A stretch of DNA of 64,000 bases from NCBI RefSeq assembly GCF_009671065.1, contig NZ_CP046027.1, positions 2,294,001 to 2,358,000 on the forward strand, written 5' to 3'. Made by a program: the position numbers and the translations under genes. Below the pieces are notes generated by a model, which was not told where the DNA came from, searched no databases, and saw only the letters and a list, made by a program, of their open reading frames with translations. Numbering within the stretch: position 1 is the stretch's first letter; every line of letters starts with the position of its first letter. This DNA is from Neisseria brasiliensis (GTDB lineage: Bacteria > Pseudomonadota > Gammaproteobacteria > Burkholderiales > Neisseriaceae). Below are positions 50,474-59,512 of the stretch, in pieces.

Positions 50474-52384
50474 ATGTTGACTCAAACCCAGCAGGTCGAT
50501 TTGACCCTTCAGCACTTAAAAGAGCGTGTATTGACGATTTATACGCCCGAGCAGCGCGCAAGTATTGAGCGTTCGGAAGATTGGCAAAAATTCAGCGAGC
50601 GTTTGCAAACGCATTTTCCGAGCTTAATGTATGAGTTGGATAATGTTTACGGCAATAACGAAGCCGTTTTGCCGATGTTGGAGCAATTATTTGCCCAATC
50701 ATGGCAAAGCTATTCGCAACGTGCCAAATCGCTGAAGCAAACCGATGCCGCTCGTGAAGCCGATCCGGATTGGATTTTGTCGAATAAACAAGTCGGCGGT
50801 GTGTGCTATGTGGATTTGTTTGCCGGTGATTTGCAGGGTTTGAAAGCAAAAATCCCTTATTTCAAAGAATTGGGACTGACTTATCTGCACCTGATGTCGC
50901 TGTTTAAATGTCCTGAGGGTAAGAGCGATGGCGGCTATGCTGTGAGCAGCTACCGCGATGTCAATCCTGCTTTGGGTACGATTGACGATTTGCGCGACGT
51001 GATTGCGGCTTTGCACGAAGCCGGTATTTCGACGGTGGTGGATTTTATTTTCAACCACACGTCAAACGAGCATCATTGGGCAATAGAGTGCGCGGCCGGT
51101 AATCCGTTGTATGACAATTTCTACTATATTTTCCCCGACCGCTGGATGCCCGACCAATACGACCGCACCTTGCGCGAAATCTTCCCTGACCAGCATCCGG
51201 GTGGTTTCTCGCAATTGGAAGATGGCCGCTGGGTATGGACAACCTTCAATTCCTTCCAATGGGATTTGAACTACAGCAATCCATGGGTATTCAATGCCAT
51301 GGCCGGTGAGATGATGTTCTTGGCCAATTTGGGCGTGGACATTCTGCGCATGGACGCGGTGGCCTTTATTTGGAAACAAATGGGCACTACTTGCGAAAGC
51401 CTGCCGCAAGCCCATGCTTTGATTCGCGCGTTTAATGCTGTGATGCGCATTGCCGCACCCGGTGTATTCTTCAAATCCGAAGCCATTGTTCACCCTGATG
51501 AAGTGGTGCAATACATCGGCCAAAACGAATGCCAAATCGGCTACAACCCATTGCAGATGGCCTTGTTGTGGAATACCTTAGCCACGCGTGAAGTGAACCT
51601 GTTGCACCATGCGCTGACTTACCGTCACAACTTGCCGGAACACACTGCGTGGGTGAACTATGTACGCAGTCATGACGACATCGGTTGGACATTTGCCGAC
51701 GAAGATGCCGGCCAATTCGGCATTCACGGCTACGATCACCGCCAATTTCTCAACCGCTTCTTTGTCAATCATTACGATGGCAGCTTTGCCCGCGGTGAAC
51801 CATTCCAATACAATCCGACCACAGGCGATTGCCGCGTGAGCGGTACGGCGGCGGCTTTGGTGGGTTTGGCGCAAAACGATCCGTTTGCCGTTGACCGTTT
51901 GAAACTGCTCTACAGCATCGTGATGAGCACCGGCGGCTTGCCGTTGATTTATCTGGGCGATGAAGTCGGTACCTTAAACGATACCGATTGGTCGCATGAT
52001 GAAAACAAACGCGACGACAGCCGTTGGGCGCACCGTCCGCGTTACAACGAAGAGTTGTACAACCAGCGTCACGATGAATCGACCACGGCAGGCCAAATTT
52101 ACCAAGGTTTGCGCCACATGATTGAGATTCGTCAAAATAATCCGCGTTTTGATGGTGGACGTTTGGTCACGTTCTACACCCACAATAAACATGTGATTGG
52201 CTACATCCGCAACAATGCGCTTTTGGCCTTTGCCAACTTCAGCGAATTCCCGCAAACCATTACTGCACACGCATTGCAGGCGATGCCGTTCCAAGCTAAA
52301 GATTTAATCAGCGGCGAAACCGTGAAATTGAATCAAGATGTGGAATTGCGTCCGTATCAAGTGATGTGGTTGGAAATCGCATAA
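50474..52384 (+). CDS. ams: Amylosucrase
   Basis: A 636-residue GH13 enzyme, the same length as N. polysaccharea amylosucrase, which makes an amylose-like alpha-1,4-glucan from sucrose, releasing fructose. Catalytic regions: VVDFIFNHTSNEHHW, LRMDAVAFIW (nucleophile Asp), FFKSEAIVHPDE (acid/base Glu) and VRSHDDIGWTF (transition-state Asp). The N-terminal ~90 residues form the all-helical domain characteristic of the enzyme. In related species it is exported although no classical signal peptide is seen; none is seen here. It has its own DUS terminator and a long AT-rich leader. Confidence 0.96.
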   Translation: MLTQTQQVDLTLQHLKERVLTIYTPEQRASIERSEDWQKFSERLQTHFPSLMYELDNVYGNNEAVLPMLEQLFAQSWQSYSQRAKSLKQTDAAREADPDWILSNKQVGGVCYVDLFAGDLQGLKAKIPYFKELGLTYLHLMSLFKCPEGKSDGGYAVSSYRDVNPALGTIDDLRDVIAALHEAGISTVVDFIFNHTSNEHHWAIECAAGNPLYDNFYYIFPDRWMPDQYDRTLREIFPDQHPGGFSQLEDGRWVWTTFNSFQWDLNYSNPWVFNAMAGEMMFLANLGVDILRMDAVAFIWKQMGTTCESLPQAHALIRAFNAVMRIAAPGVFFKSEAIVHPDEVVQYIGQNECQIGYNPLQMALLWNTLATREVNLLHHALTYRHNLPEHTAWVNYVRSHDDIGWTFADEDAGQFGIHGYDHRQFLNRFFVNHYDGSFARGEPFQYNPTTGDCRVSGTAAALVGLAQNDPFAVDRLKLLYSIVMSTGGLPLIYLGDEVGTLNDTDWSHDENKRDDSRWAHRPRYNEELYNQRHDESTTAGQIYQGLRHMIEIRQNNPRFDGGRLVTFYTHNKHVIGYIRNNALLAFANFSEFPQTITAHALQAMPFQAKDLISGETVKLNQDVELRPYQVMWLEIA

Positions 52385-52412
52385 TGTTTCGCATTTGATT
52401 AAAGCGATTTAG

Positions 52413-52450
52413 AGGCCGTCTGAAAACTTGTTTTTCAGACGGCCTTTTTT
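52413..52450 (+). terminator. DUS inverted pair with T tract
   Basis: Inverted copies 52413-52424 and 52434-52445, then a T tract. Twenty-eight bases after the amylosucrase stop. Confidence 0.8.
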
Positions 52451-52972
52451 GGTTTCAAAATGATAATTTTTAAGGGATATGCTTTTATTAAAGGGAAAAC
52501 GAAGCTCTTTTTAGGAGATAAGACCCCTAAAAAAATAATATCAACTTTACGTTTTTTATATAAATTACTCAAAATACTGTTGAATAGGACATAAATGTGA
52601 ATTACTTCAGTGAAATTATGTTTCAAAAAATGTAGCCGACATAAATCAGTAATCTAGTGGCATGTAGTAGTAAGTTTAAATAATTTAACCTTTACAGGGT
52701 GATAGATATAAAATTGATTTAAGCGAGTTTATCATCAATCTTAACCTTTTATCACATGTAGTTTTATATAACATTATGAATTTAAATAATTTACGACTAA
52801 ATAATATTAACAATTTATTGAAGGCTCTGTAATAAAATAAATTCTTGACCTGAAATTAAGTTCAAGTAAAAGCAGAATCTGAGTTTCGGTAAGTTACATA
52901 CATATAAGACGAAATTCGTTAAATTATGTTAAACCAGCTTCACAGATAATGCAATTTTTTAAGGAGTTTGCA
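52451..52972 (+). other. AT-rich gene-free stretch before the arabinitol operon
   Basis: About 520 bases of strongly AT-rich DNA without uptake sequences or a convincing gene. A short inverted repeat CTTGA...TCAAG lies around 52842-52866 and could be an operator. GTTAAATTATGTTAAAC repeats a GTTAAA unit near 52918-52935. The ribosome site AAGGAG precedes the start at 52973. Confidence 0.4.
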
Positions 52973-54343
52973 ATGAGTCAACAATATACATGGTTACACA
53001 TCGGCCTTGGATCATTTCATCGTGCGCATCAAGCATGGTATATCAATGAATTGATTAAATCTGGCGACGACAGTTGGTCGATTGCGGCAGGTAATATCCG
53101 CAACGACAGCGAACACACTGTGGAAGCAATGTTGGCTCAAAACGGCGAATATGTCTTGGAAACCGTCAGCCCGCATGATGAGCGTGAATATGAAGTGATT
53201 AAATCCATCAAGCAGCCGATTCGTTGGGCAGCCGATTTGGCGTCGCTGATTGCCGTGGGCGCGGCGGAAAACACTAAAGTTATTGCCTTTACCGTTACCG
53301 AAGCGGGCTATTATCTCGACAGCAAATTCAAGCTGGTACAAAATGATGTGGCTTTACAGGCGGATTTGCAGGGCGGTCATGAAACCATCTATGGCGTGAT
53401 TGCCAAAATTCTGCGTAAGCGTATGAAACTTTCAGACGGCCGCGTGACTTTATTGTGCTGCGACAACGTGCGCCATAATGGCGAGCGCTTCCATGACGGT
53501 TTGGTGGAGTTTCTACAATTGACCAAGCAAAACGACTTGATCGATTGGCTAGCGCAAAACGCTACTACGCCGAATACCATGGTTGACCGCATTGTGCCGC
53601 ATCCTGCCGAAGATTTGTCTGCGCGTATCAAAGAAAAAACCGGCATCGACGACAGGGCGCCCGGTTATGGGCGAAACCTTTATTCAATGGGTCATCGAAG
53701 ACAACTTCAAAGACAATATCCGTCCTGCTTTGGAAAAAGTTGGCGTGGAATTAGTGGAGTCGGTGATTCCTTACGAAGAAGCCAAAATCCGCGTATTGAA
53801 CGTGCCGCATGCAGCGATTGCATGGGCGGGTACTTTACAAGGTGAATTGTTTATCCACGACAGCACTTTAAACGACAAAGTGCGCCAAGTAGCCTACGAC
53901 TATGTCACCGAAGACGTGATTGCCAGCTTGGGCAACGATTTGATTGATTTGGGCAAATACCGCGACGTGGTGCTGGAGCGTTTCACCAATCCGCACATCA
54001 AAGACACCAACCAACGCGTGGCGGCCGACGGCTTCTCAAAATTCCGGCGCAAATCCAGCCGACCTTGATTGAGCGCTACAAACAAGGCGCGCGTCCGGCG
54101 GCAACCGCATTGATCCCGGCGATTTTCTTCGTCTTTATGGAGCAATGGCACCAAGGTAAGCTGCCTTATGCCTATCAAGACGGTATTTTGGATGAAGCCG
54201 CGGTGCATGCGATGTTTGAATCTGATGATCCGATTCATGTTTTCGCCACTGACAAAGCCTTGTTCGGCGAATTGTCTGCCAATGCCGATTTTGAAGCCTT
54301 GTTGCGCGAACAAGTCGCCAAAGCACGCGAATTTGTGAAATAA
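52973..54343 (+). pseudogene. dalD: D-arabinitol/mannitol dehydrogenase with two frameshifts
   Basis: Corrected length is about 456 residues, matching long-chain polyol dehydrogenases of the DalD/mannitol dehydrogenase family. The N-terminal NAD-binding part has WLHIGLGSFHRAHQAWYI; ATTPNTMVDRIVPHP and TFIQWVIEDNF are family motifs. The first frameshift is at about 53659-53661, where one extra C in CCC breaks DRAPVMGETF. The second is at about 54043-54046, where one A is missing from an A run in GFSKIPAQIQ; the last part restores the first frame. As written, translation stops at 53845 after about 290 residues. Both breaks are in short homopolymers, so sequencing error is possible. One DUS is inside. 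Confidence 0.8.
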
Positions 54344-54349
54344 ACCGAA

Positions 54350-54397
54350 TAGGCCGTCTGAAAAGAAAAAGCTTTGAAAGATGTCTTTCAGACGGCC
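54350..54397 (+). terminator. DUS inverted pair between dalD and xylB
   Basis: Inverted copies at 54350-54361 and 54386-54397, with a 24-base loop that may weaken termination. xylB starts 25 bases later. Confidence 0.6.
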
Positions 54398-54421
54398 TTT
54401 TATTGCTTGAAGGAAATCATT

Positions 54422-55894
54422 ATGTATCTCGGTTTAGATTACGGCACATCCGAAATCAAAGCTTTATTGCTGGATGAACACGCCAATATCGTGTGTACAC
54501 ACGGCTTGCCGCTTTCCATTCAACGCCCGCATCCACAATGGTCGGAGCAGTCGGCGGCAGAATGGTGGCAGGTCACCAACGACTTGATGGCGAAAATGCG
54601 TGAAAAAGCCGGTGAGGCTTGGTATTCGGTCAAGGCCATCGGTTTATCCGGCCAGATGCACGGCGCGGTGTTACTGGGCAAAGACAATCAAGTGTTGCGT
54701 CCGGTAATTTTGTGGAACGACACCCGCAGTGCAGAAGAATGCACCGAATTGGAAGCTGCTGTTCCTGATTTGCACGACATCACCGGCAACTTGGCCATGC
54801 CCGGTTTTACCGCACCGAAATTATTGTGGGTGAAAAAACACGAGCCGGAAATTTTTGTTCAGACGGCCTCGGTATTGCTGCCGAAAGACTACATCCGCTT
54901 TTTGATGACTGGTAAAAAAGTATCCGAAATGTCGGATGCAGCCGGTATGTTGTGGCTGGATGTGGCCAAGCGCGATTGGTCGGATGAAGTATTGGCCGCC
55001 ACAGGTTTGACCCGCGAACACATGCCTGCCTTGATTGAAGGCAGTGACAACAGCGGCACGCTCTTGCCGGGAATTGCTGAAAAATGGAGCTTGAGCGCTG
55101 AAGTTGTTGTGGCGGGCGGTGGTGGCGACAATGCCGCCAGCGCGGTCGGTGTCGGTGCGGTCAATCCGGGCGATGCGTTTATTTCGCTGGGCACTTCTGG
55201 CGTGGTGTTTGTGGTGAATGAAGCCTATCGTCCTGCGCCTAAAGATGCGGTGCATTGCTTCTGCCACGCTTTGCCTAATCGTTGGCATCAAATGAGTGTG
55301 ATGTTGAGTGCGGCAGCCTGCTTGAGCTGGTATTGCAAACTGATTGGCGTGAGCGAGGCTGATTTGCTGGTTGAAATCGCCAGTTTGAGCGCGGAACAAA
55401 AAGCCAATGCGCCAATTTTTCTGCCGTATCTTTCAGGCGAACGTACACCGCACAACGACCCGTTTGCCAGCGGTATTTTCCATGGTATCCGCCACAGCAG
55501 CGACCGCGCAGTAATGGGCTATGCCGTGATTGAAGGTGTGGGCTTTGGCATTGCCGACGGTGTGCGTGTATTACAGGAAAGTGGCACGCACATTGCACAA
55601 TGTTCGTTATTGGGTGGCGGCGCACGCAGCTCGCTCTGGGTAAAACTGCTGGCCGATACGCTGCAACTGCCGATTGTGACGCATAAAGGTGGCGAAACCG
55701 GCGGCGCATTGGGTGCGGCACGTTTGGCGGCTTTAGCTGTCGGTGCCGATGAAAAAGAGGTTTGTACCAAGCCTGAAATTGCACAAGTGTTTGAACCAGA
55801 AGCCGCTAATGCGGATTATTTGGCCGAGCGGTATGCGCGTTTCCGTGCTTTGTACCAACAAGACAAAGCTTTTAGACAAGCCGAGGCCGTCTGA
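54422..55894 (+). CDS. xylB: Xylulokinase
   Basis: A 490-residue FGGY kinase that phosphorylates D-xylulose to xylulose 5-phosphate. The N-terminus MYLGLDYGTSEIKALLLDE, GLSGQMHGAVLL and WNDTRSAEE are typical of XylB; GGGGDNAASAVGVGAV and SLLGGGARSSLWVKLLADTL bind ATP. Intact. D-xylulose is the product of D-arabinitol oxidation, which links it to the preceding dehydrogenase. ATG 54422 follows AAGGAA; an upstream in-frame ATG lies before the hairpin and is unlikely. One DUS inside. Confidence 0.93.
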   Translation: MYLGLDYGTSEIKALLLDEHANIVCTHGLPLSIQRPHPQWSEQSAAEWWQVTNDLMAKMREKAGEAWYSVKAIGLSGQMHGAVLLGKDNQVLRPVILWNDTRSAEECTELEAAVPDLHDITGNLAMPGFTAPKLLWVKKHEPEIFVQTASVLLPKDYIRFLMTGKKVSEMSDAAGMLWLDVAKRDWSDEVLAATGLTREHMPALIEGSDNSGTLLPGIAEKWSLSAEVVVAGGGGDNAASAVGVGAVNPGDAFISLGTSGVVFVVNEAYRPAPKDAVHCFCHALPNRWHQMSVMLSAAACLSWYCKLIGVSEADLLVEIASLSAEQKANAPIFLPYLSGERTPHNDPFASGIFHGIRHSSDRAVMGYAVIEGVGFGIADGVRVLQESGTHIAQCSLLGGGARSSLWVKLLADTLQLPIVTHKGGETGGALGAARLAALAVGADEKEVCTKPEIAQVFEPEAANADYLAERYARFRALYQQDKAFRQAEAV

Positions 55895-55991
55895 AAGTTT
55901 TGAAAGTATTTTTATCAATGATAAACAAATGATGAATGCCGTCTGTTCGCTTTCAGACGGCATTTATTGAATCTCAAATCAAAGGATGATG

Positions 55992-56710
55992 ATGAATAAA
56001 TTAGAAACAGAAAACAAACAATGGCTGGGCATGCCCTTGAATTTGGTATGGGGCTATCTTGCCATTGCCCTGTTTATGACCGGAGACGGTTTTGAGTTGG
56101 CATTTTTGTCGAAATACATTACCGATTTAGGCTTTACCGAAGCGCAATCTTCTTCCGCTTTTGCGGTTTATGGTTTCGCTGCCGCGCTGTTGGCTTGGAT
56201 TTCCGGCGTGTTGGCCGAGATTATTACGCCACGTAAAACCATGATTATCGGTTTTATCATGTGGTGTGTGTTTCACGTGTTGTTTTTGATTTTTGGTTTG
56301 GCTGTATTGGTATGGCGGTATCGTCACTGGTGTTTTACTATTTGCCTCAGTGGTACAACAAAGTTGCACCGGCAGGCGTAGAAGGCGCATCCACTTCCGA
56401 ATTTATGATGGCGTGGATTCCAGCGATTTTGCTGGGTTGGTTTGTGGCGGCGTTTGTGCCAATGACGGCGGTATTCACTACTTTAGAACCAAAACACCAA
56501 GGCGCGGCCATTTCGGTGTATAACTTGTCAGCCGGTTTGTCTAACTTTGTGGCTCCTGCGATTGCGACTTTAGTGTTGCCAATGTTTAGCTTTATCGGCG
56601 TGGTTTATGCTTGTACTGCTTTGTATATTTTTGCTTTCTTCGTTACCTTCTTGTTGCGTGTGAAGCAACCGGGCTTCGATATTTACGGACGAAAAGAAAC
56701 AAATGCTTAA
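55992..56710 (+). pseudogene. Polyol (ribitol/arabinitol) MFS transporter with internal deletion
   Basis: The N-terminal ~105 residues (LVWGYLAIALFMTGDGFELAFLS, ITPRKTMIIGFIMWCVFHVLF) match the start of RbtT/DalT polyol permeases, and the last ~130 residues (MAVSSLVFYYLPQW, FVAAFVPMTAVF, GAAISVYNLSAGLSNF) match their end. About 560 bases in between are missing, judged from the usual ~425-residue family length, and the joint shifts frame. At the joint (about 56293-56310) TGGTTTGGCT can be read either as GLA of the first half or WFG of the second, which points to deletion between short repeats. Not functional as written. It stands third in the arabinitol operon. Confidence 0.82.
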
Positions 56711-56725
56711 TTTGTAAACCCGATC

Positions 56726-56762
56726 AGGCCGTCTGAAAACTTGTTTTTCAGACGGCCTTTTT
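56726..56762 (+). terminator. DUS inverted pair
   Basis: Inverted copies at 56726-56737 and 56747-56758 followed by five T, after the transporter remnant. Confidence 0.78.
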
Positions 56763-56821
56763 GTATCGATTTCAGGTAAAATACCGCCTTTACGCTTAGC
56801 CATCTTGATATAGAGTTTCCC

Positions 56822-58738
56822 ATGATTGAATTAAAGAACCTGACCTTACAACGCGGCTTGAAAGTGTTGCTGGATAAAGCCAGCGTCACCATCAACCCCA
56901 ATCAGCGCGTGGGTTTGATTGGTAAAAACGGCACGGGTAAATCGAGCTTGTTTGCGTTAATTAAGGGCGAAATCAGTCAGGATGGCGGCGATATTCTGAT
57001 TCCGCCTACTTGGAAGCTGGCTGCCGTGGCGCAGGAGACACCGGCGTTGGAAACTTCGGCGCTGGATTATGTGTTGCAGGGTGATACGGAATTACAAATG
57101 TTTCAGACGGCCTTAAGCCAAGCCGAAGCGCAAAACGACGGCATGAAGCAGGCGGAGTATCATGCCAAGTTAGACGAAATCGATGCCTACACCGCACCGG
57201 CACGCGCGGCCAAATTATTGAGCGGTTTGGGCTTTTCTCAAGAAGAACACACCAAGCCGGTGAAAGCGTTTTCCGGCGGTTGGCGTATGCGCCTGAATTT
57301 GGCGCAAGCCTTGATGCGCCGTGCTGATTTGCTGCTGCTTGACGAACCGACCAACCACTTGGATTTGGAAACCGTGTTATGGCTGGAAAACCATTTGGCC
57401 AATTTGGCCTGCACGCAAATCATCATTTCGCATGACCGCGATTTTCTCAACGCGACTACCACGCAAACGATTGAATTATCCAATCAAAAATTAACCCAAT
57501 ACGGCGGCAATTACGATTTCTACCAAAACGAGCGCGCGCAGCGTTTGGCGCAGCAGCAAGCCGCGTATGTGAAGCAGCAAACGCAAATCAAGCATTTGCA
57601 GTCGTTTATCGACCGCTTCAAAGCCAAGGCCACCAAAGCCACACAGGCGCAAAGCCGCATGAAAGCTTTGGCAAAATTGGAGCGCATCGCTCCCGCACAT
57701 TTAGACAGTGAATTTTCGTTTGAATTTGAAAGCCCGGCGCATTTACCTAATCCATTGTTGAAACTGGATAAAGCGGATTTGAGCTATGGCGACAATGTGG
57801 TGCTGCACGATTTGAGTTTGTCGCTGGAAAGCGGCGCACGCTATGGTTTGCTGGGCGTTAACGGCAGCGGTAAATCAACGTTTATCAAGGCATTGGCAGG
57901 CGAGTTGGATTTGCTTTCCGGCCAGATTGTGCGCTCGGAAAAACTCAATATCGGCTATTTTGCGCAGCATCAGCTCGATACCTTGCGCGACGACCAAAGC
58001 CCGGTTTGGCATATTCAGCAGCTTTCACCGGAAGTGCGCGAGCAAGAAATCCGCAATTTTTTGGGCGGTTTCAACTTTGTCGGCGACATGGCTTTGCAGA
58101 AAATCGAACCGTTTTCCGGCGGTGAGAAAGCGCGTTTGGCTTTGGCGATGATTGTGTGGCAAAAGCCGAATCTGCTGTTGCTTGACGAGCCGACCAACCA
58201 TTTGGATTTGGACATGCGCCACGCCTTGACCCTGGCTTTGCAGAGTTTCCAAGGTGCATTGATTGTGGTGTCGCACGACCGCAGCTTGCTGGAAGCCACG
58301 ACTGACGGTTTCTTATTAATCGACAAAGGCCGTCTGAATCCGTTTGACGGCGATTTGAACGATTACCGCCAATGGCGTTTGGCGCAGGAAAATGCTGCTG
58401 CCGCACCGGCCGCATCCGCACAATCGCAAAACCGCAAAGACACCAAGCGCATCGAAGCGCAAATCCGTCAGGAAAAAGCCAAGCGCGGCAAACCGGTTCA
58501 GCAGAAAATCGACAAAGCCGAAAAAGAAATCGCCAAGCTGACCGAGATTCAGACGGCCTGTGAAGCATTTTTGGCACAAGAAGCCGCGTATTCCGATGAA
58601 AACAAAGCCAAATTGCAGGAAACACTCACGCAATTGGCTGAAACTAAAGTAAAATTAAACGAATTGGAAGAAAATTGGCTGCTGTGGCAGGAAGAGTTGG
58701 AAGAGATTTTGACTCAAATTGATGCCGAGTTTGCTTGA
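56822..58738 (+). CDS. ABC-F family ATPase (YheS type)
   Basis: A 638-residue soluble protein with two ABC domains. First: GKNGTGKSSL, FSGGWRMRLNLAQAL, LLLLDEPTNHLDLE; second: GVNGSGKSTF, FSGGEKARLALAMI, LLLLDEPTNHLDLD. The inter-domain linker (YVKQQTQIKHLQSFIDRFKAKA) is the ABC-F P-site tRNA-interaction motif. The last ~90 residues are a charged coiled coil. ABC-F proteins act on the ribosome; YheS is thought to relieve stalled translation. No membrane domain, so it is not a transporter. Two DUS copies are inside. Confidence 0.92.
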   Translation: MIELKNLTLQRGLKVLLDKASVTINPNQRVGLIGKNGTGKSSLFALIKGEISQDGGDILIPPTWKLAAVAQETPALETSALDYVLQGDTELQMFQTALSQAEAQNDGMKQAEYHAKLDEIDAYTAPARAAKLLSGLGFSQEEHTKPVKAFSGGWRMRLNLAQALMRRADLLLLDEPTNHLDLETVLWLENHLANLACTQIIISHDRDFLNATTTQTIELSNQKLTQYGGNYDFYQNERAQRLAQQQAAYVKQQTQIKHLQSFIDRFKAKATKATQAQSRMKALAKLERIAPAHLDSEFSFEFESPAHLPNPLLKLDKADLSYGDNVVLHDLSLSLESGARYGLLGVNGSGKSTFIKALAGELDLLSGQIVRSEKLNIGYFAQHQLDTLRDDQSPVWHIQQLSPEVREQEIRNFLGGFNFVGDMALQKIEPFSGGEKARLALAMIVWQKPNLLLLDEPTNHLDLDMRHALTLALQSFQGALIVVSHDRSLLEATTDGFLLIDKGRLNPFDGDLNDYRQWRLAQENAAAAPAASAQSQNRKDTKRIEAQIRQEKAKRGKPVQQKIDKAEKEIAKLTEIQTACEAFLAQEAAYSDENKAKLQETLTQLAETKVKLNELEENWLLWQEELEEILTQIDAEFA

Positions 58739-58906
58739 ATCTTTCTATTTTAATAATAAAAAGGCCGTCTGAAAAATCATGGCAAGATTATGATTTTAAA
58801 GAAATCGTTGAAATGATTGCGTAAGCGGCCAAATACACATTATCCCACTCACTTTACTATTATCATCATGCCGTCTGAAAAGCAGGCATGGTGTATCAGA
58901 ATGAAC

Positions 58907-59458
58907 ATGAAATACTTTGCTTTAAACACATTTGCCGCCATCATCGCGGTTTCTAGCGTTGCAGCAGAAGCCAGCAAGATCTATACCTGCGAAATCAATG
59001 GCACAGTCGTCTATACATCGCGCCCGTCGGGTGGCTGCCATGCGCCTGATTTGCCACCGATTGGCCGATACAGCAGCGCGCGCTACGATGCGCCTGAAGT
59101 GGTGGCCGCACCTGCACCACAGCCCAAAGCGTCTAAAGCGGCTACTCACACCAAGCGCAGTTCAAATAAAACAGTGAGTGCCAAAGCCAAAGCGCCGACG
59201 GCACCGATTCGCCCGACCACGCCATCTGTTGCCGCACCTGCGCCTAAACCTGCAGCCAGCAACAGCCGCCGCGCCATTTTGGAAACCGAATTGAGCAACG
59301 AGCGCAAAGCCTTGTCTGAAGCGCAAAAATCTTTGGCACAAGCACGCGCCGTGAAGGGCGGCACCATCGACCGCCAGCAAATCAAAAATCTGGAAGGTTC
59401 GGTACTCGACCGCCAGCAAAACATTCAAGCCCTGCAACGCGAATTGGGGCGTATGTAA
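58907..59458 (+). CDS. DUF4124-type periplasmic protein
   Basis: About 183 residues: signal peptide (to about residue 20, AVSSVAAEA), a DUF4124 domain (KIYTCEINGTVVYTSRPSGGC, with two cysteines), a Pro/Ala/Lys-rich linker, and a C-terminal coiled coil (LETELSNERKALSEAQKSLAQARAV ... NIQALQREL). Function unknown; DUF4124 proteins are common small periplasmic proteins of beta- and gammaproteobacteria. ATG 58907 places the signal peptide at the N-terminus; ATG 58901 two codons earlier is also possible. Confidence 0.8.
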   Translation: MKYFALNTFAAIIAVSSVAAEASKIYTCEINGTVVYTSRPSGGCHAPDLPPIGRYSSARYDAPEVVAAPAPQPKASKAATHTKRSSNKTVSAKAKAPTAPIRPTTPSVAAPAPKPAASNSRRAILETELSNERKALSEAQKSLAQARAVKGGTIDRQQIKNLEGSVLDRQQNIQALQRELGRM

Positions 59459-59473
59459 CGACGATATAAACAA

Positions 59474-59510
59474 AGGCCGTCTGAAAAATATTTTTTCAGA
59501 CGGCCTTTTG
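59474..59510. terminator. DUS inverted pair between convergent genes
   Basis: Inverted copies at 59474-59485 and 59495-59506, sixteen bases after the DUF4124 stop and close to the PLP enzyme's end at 59513. Confidence 0.75.
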
Positions 59511-59512
59511 TA

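Noticed and set aside
53655..54050. Programmed frameshifting in the arabinitol dehydrogenase
   Set aside because: Two separate breaks in ordinary short runs (CCC and AAAA), with no slippery heptamer or stimulatory hairpin evident; mutation or sequencing error is simpler.
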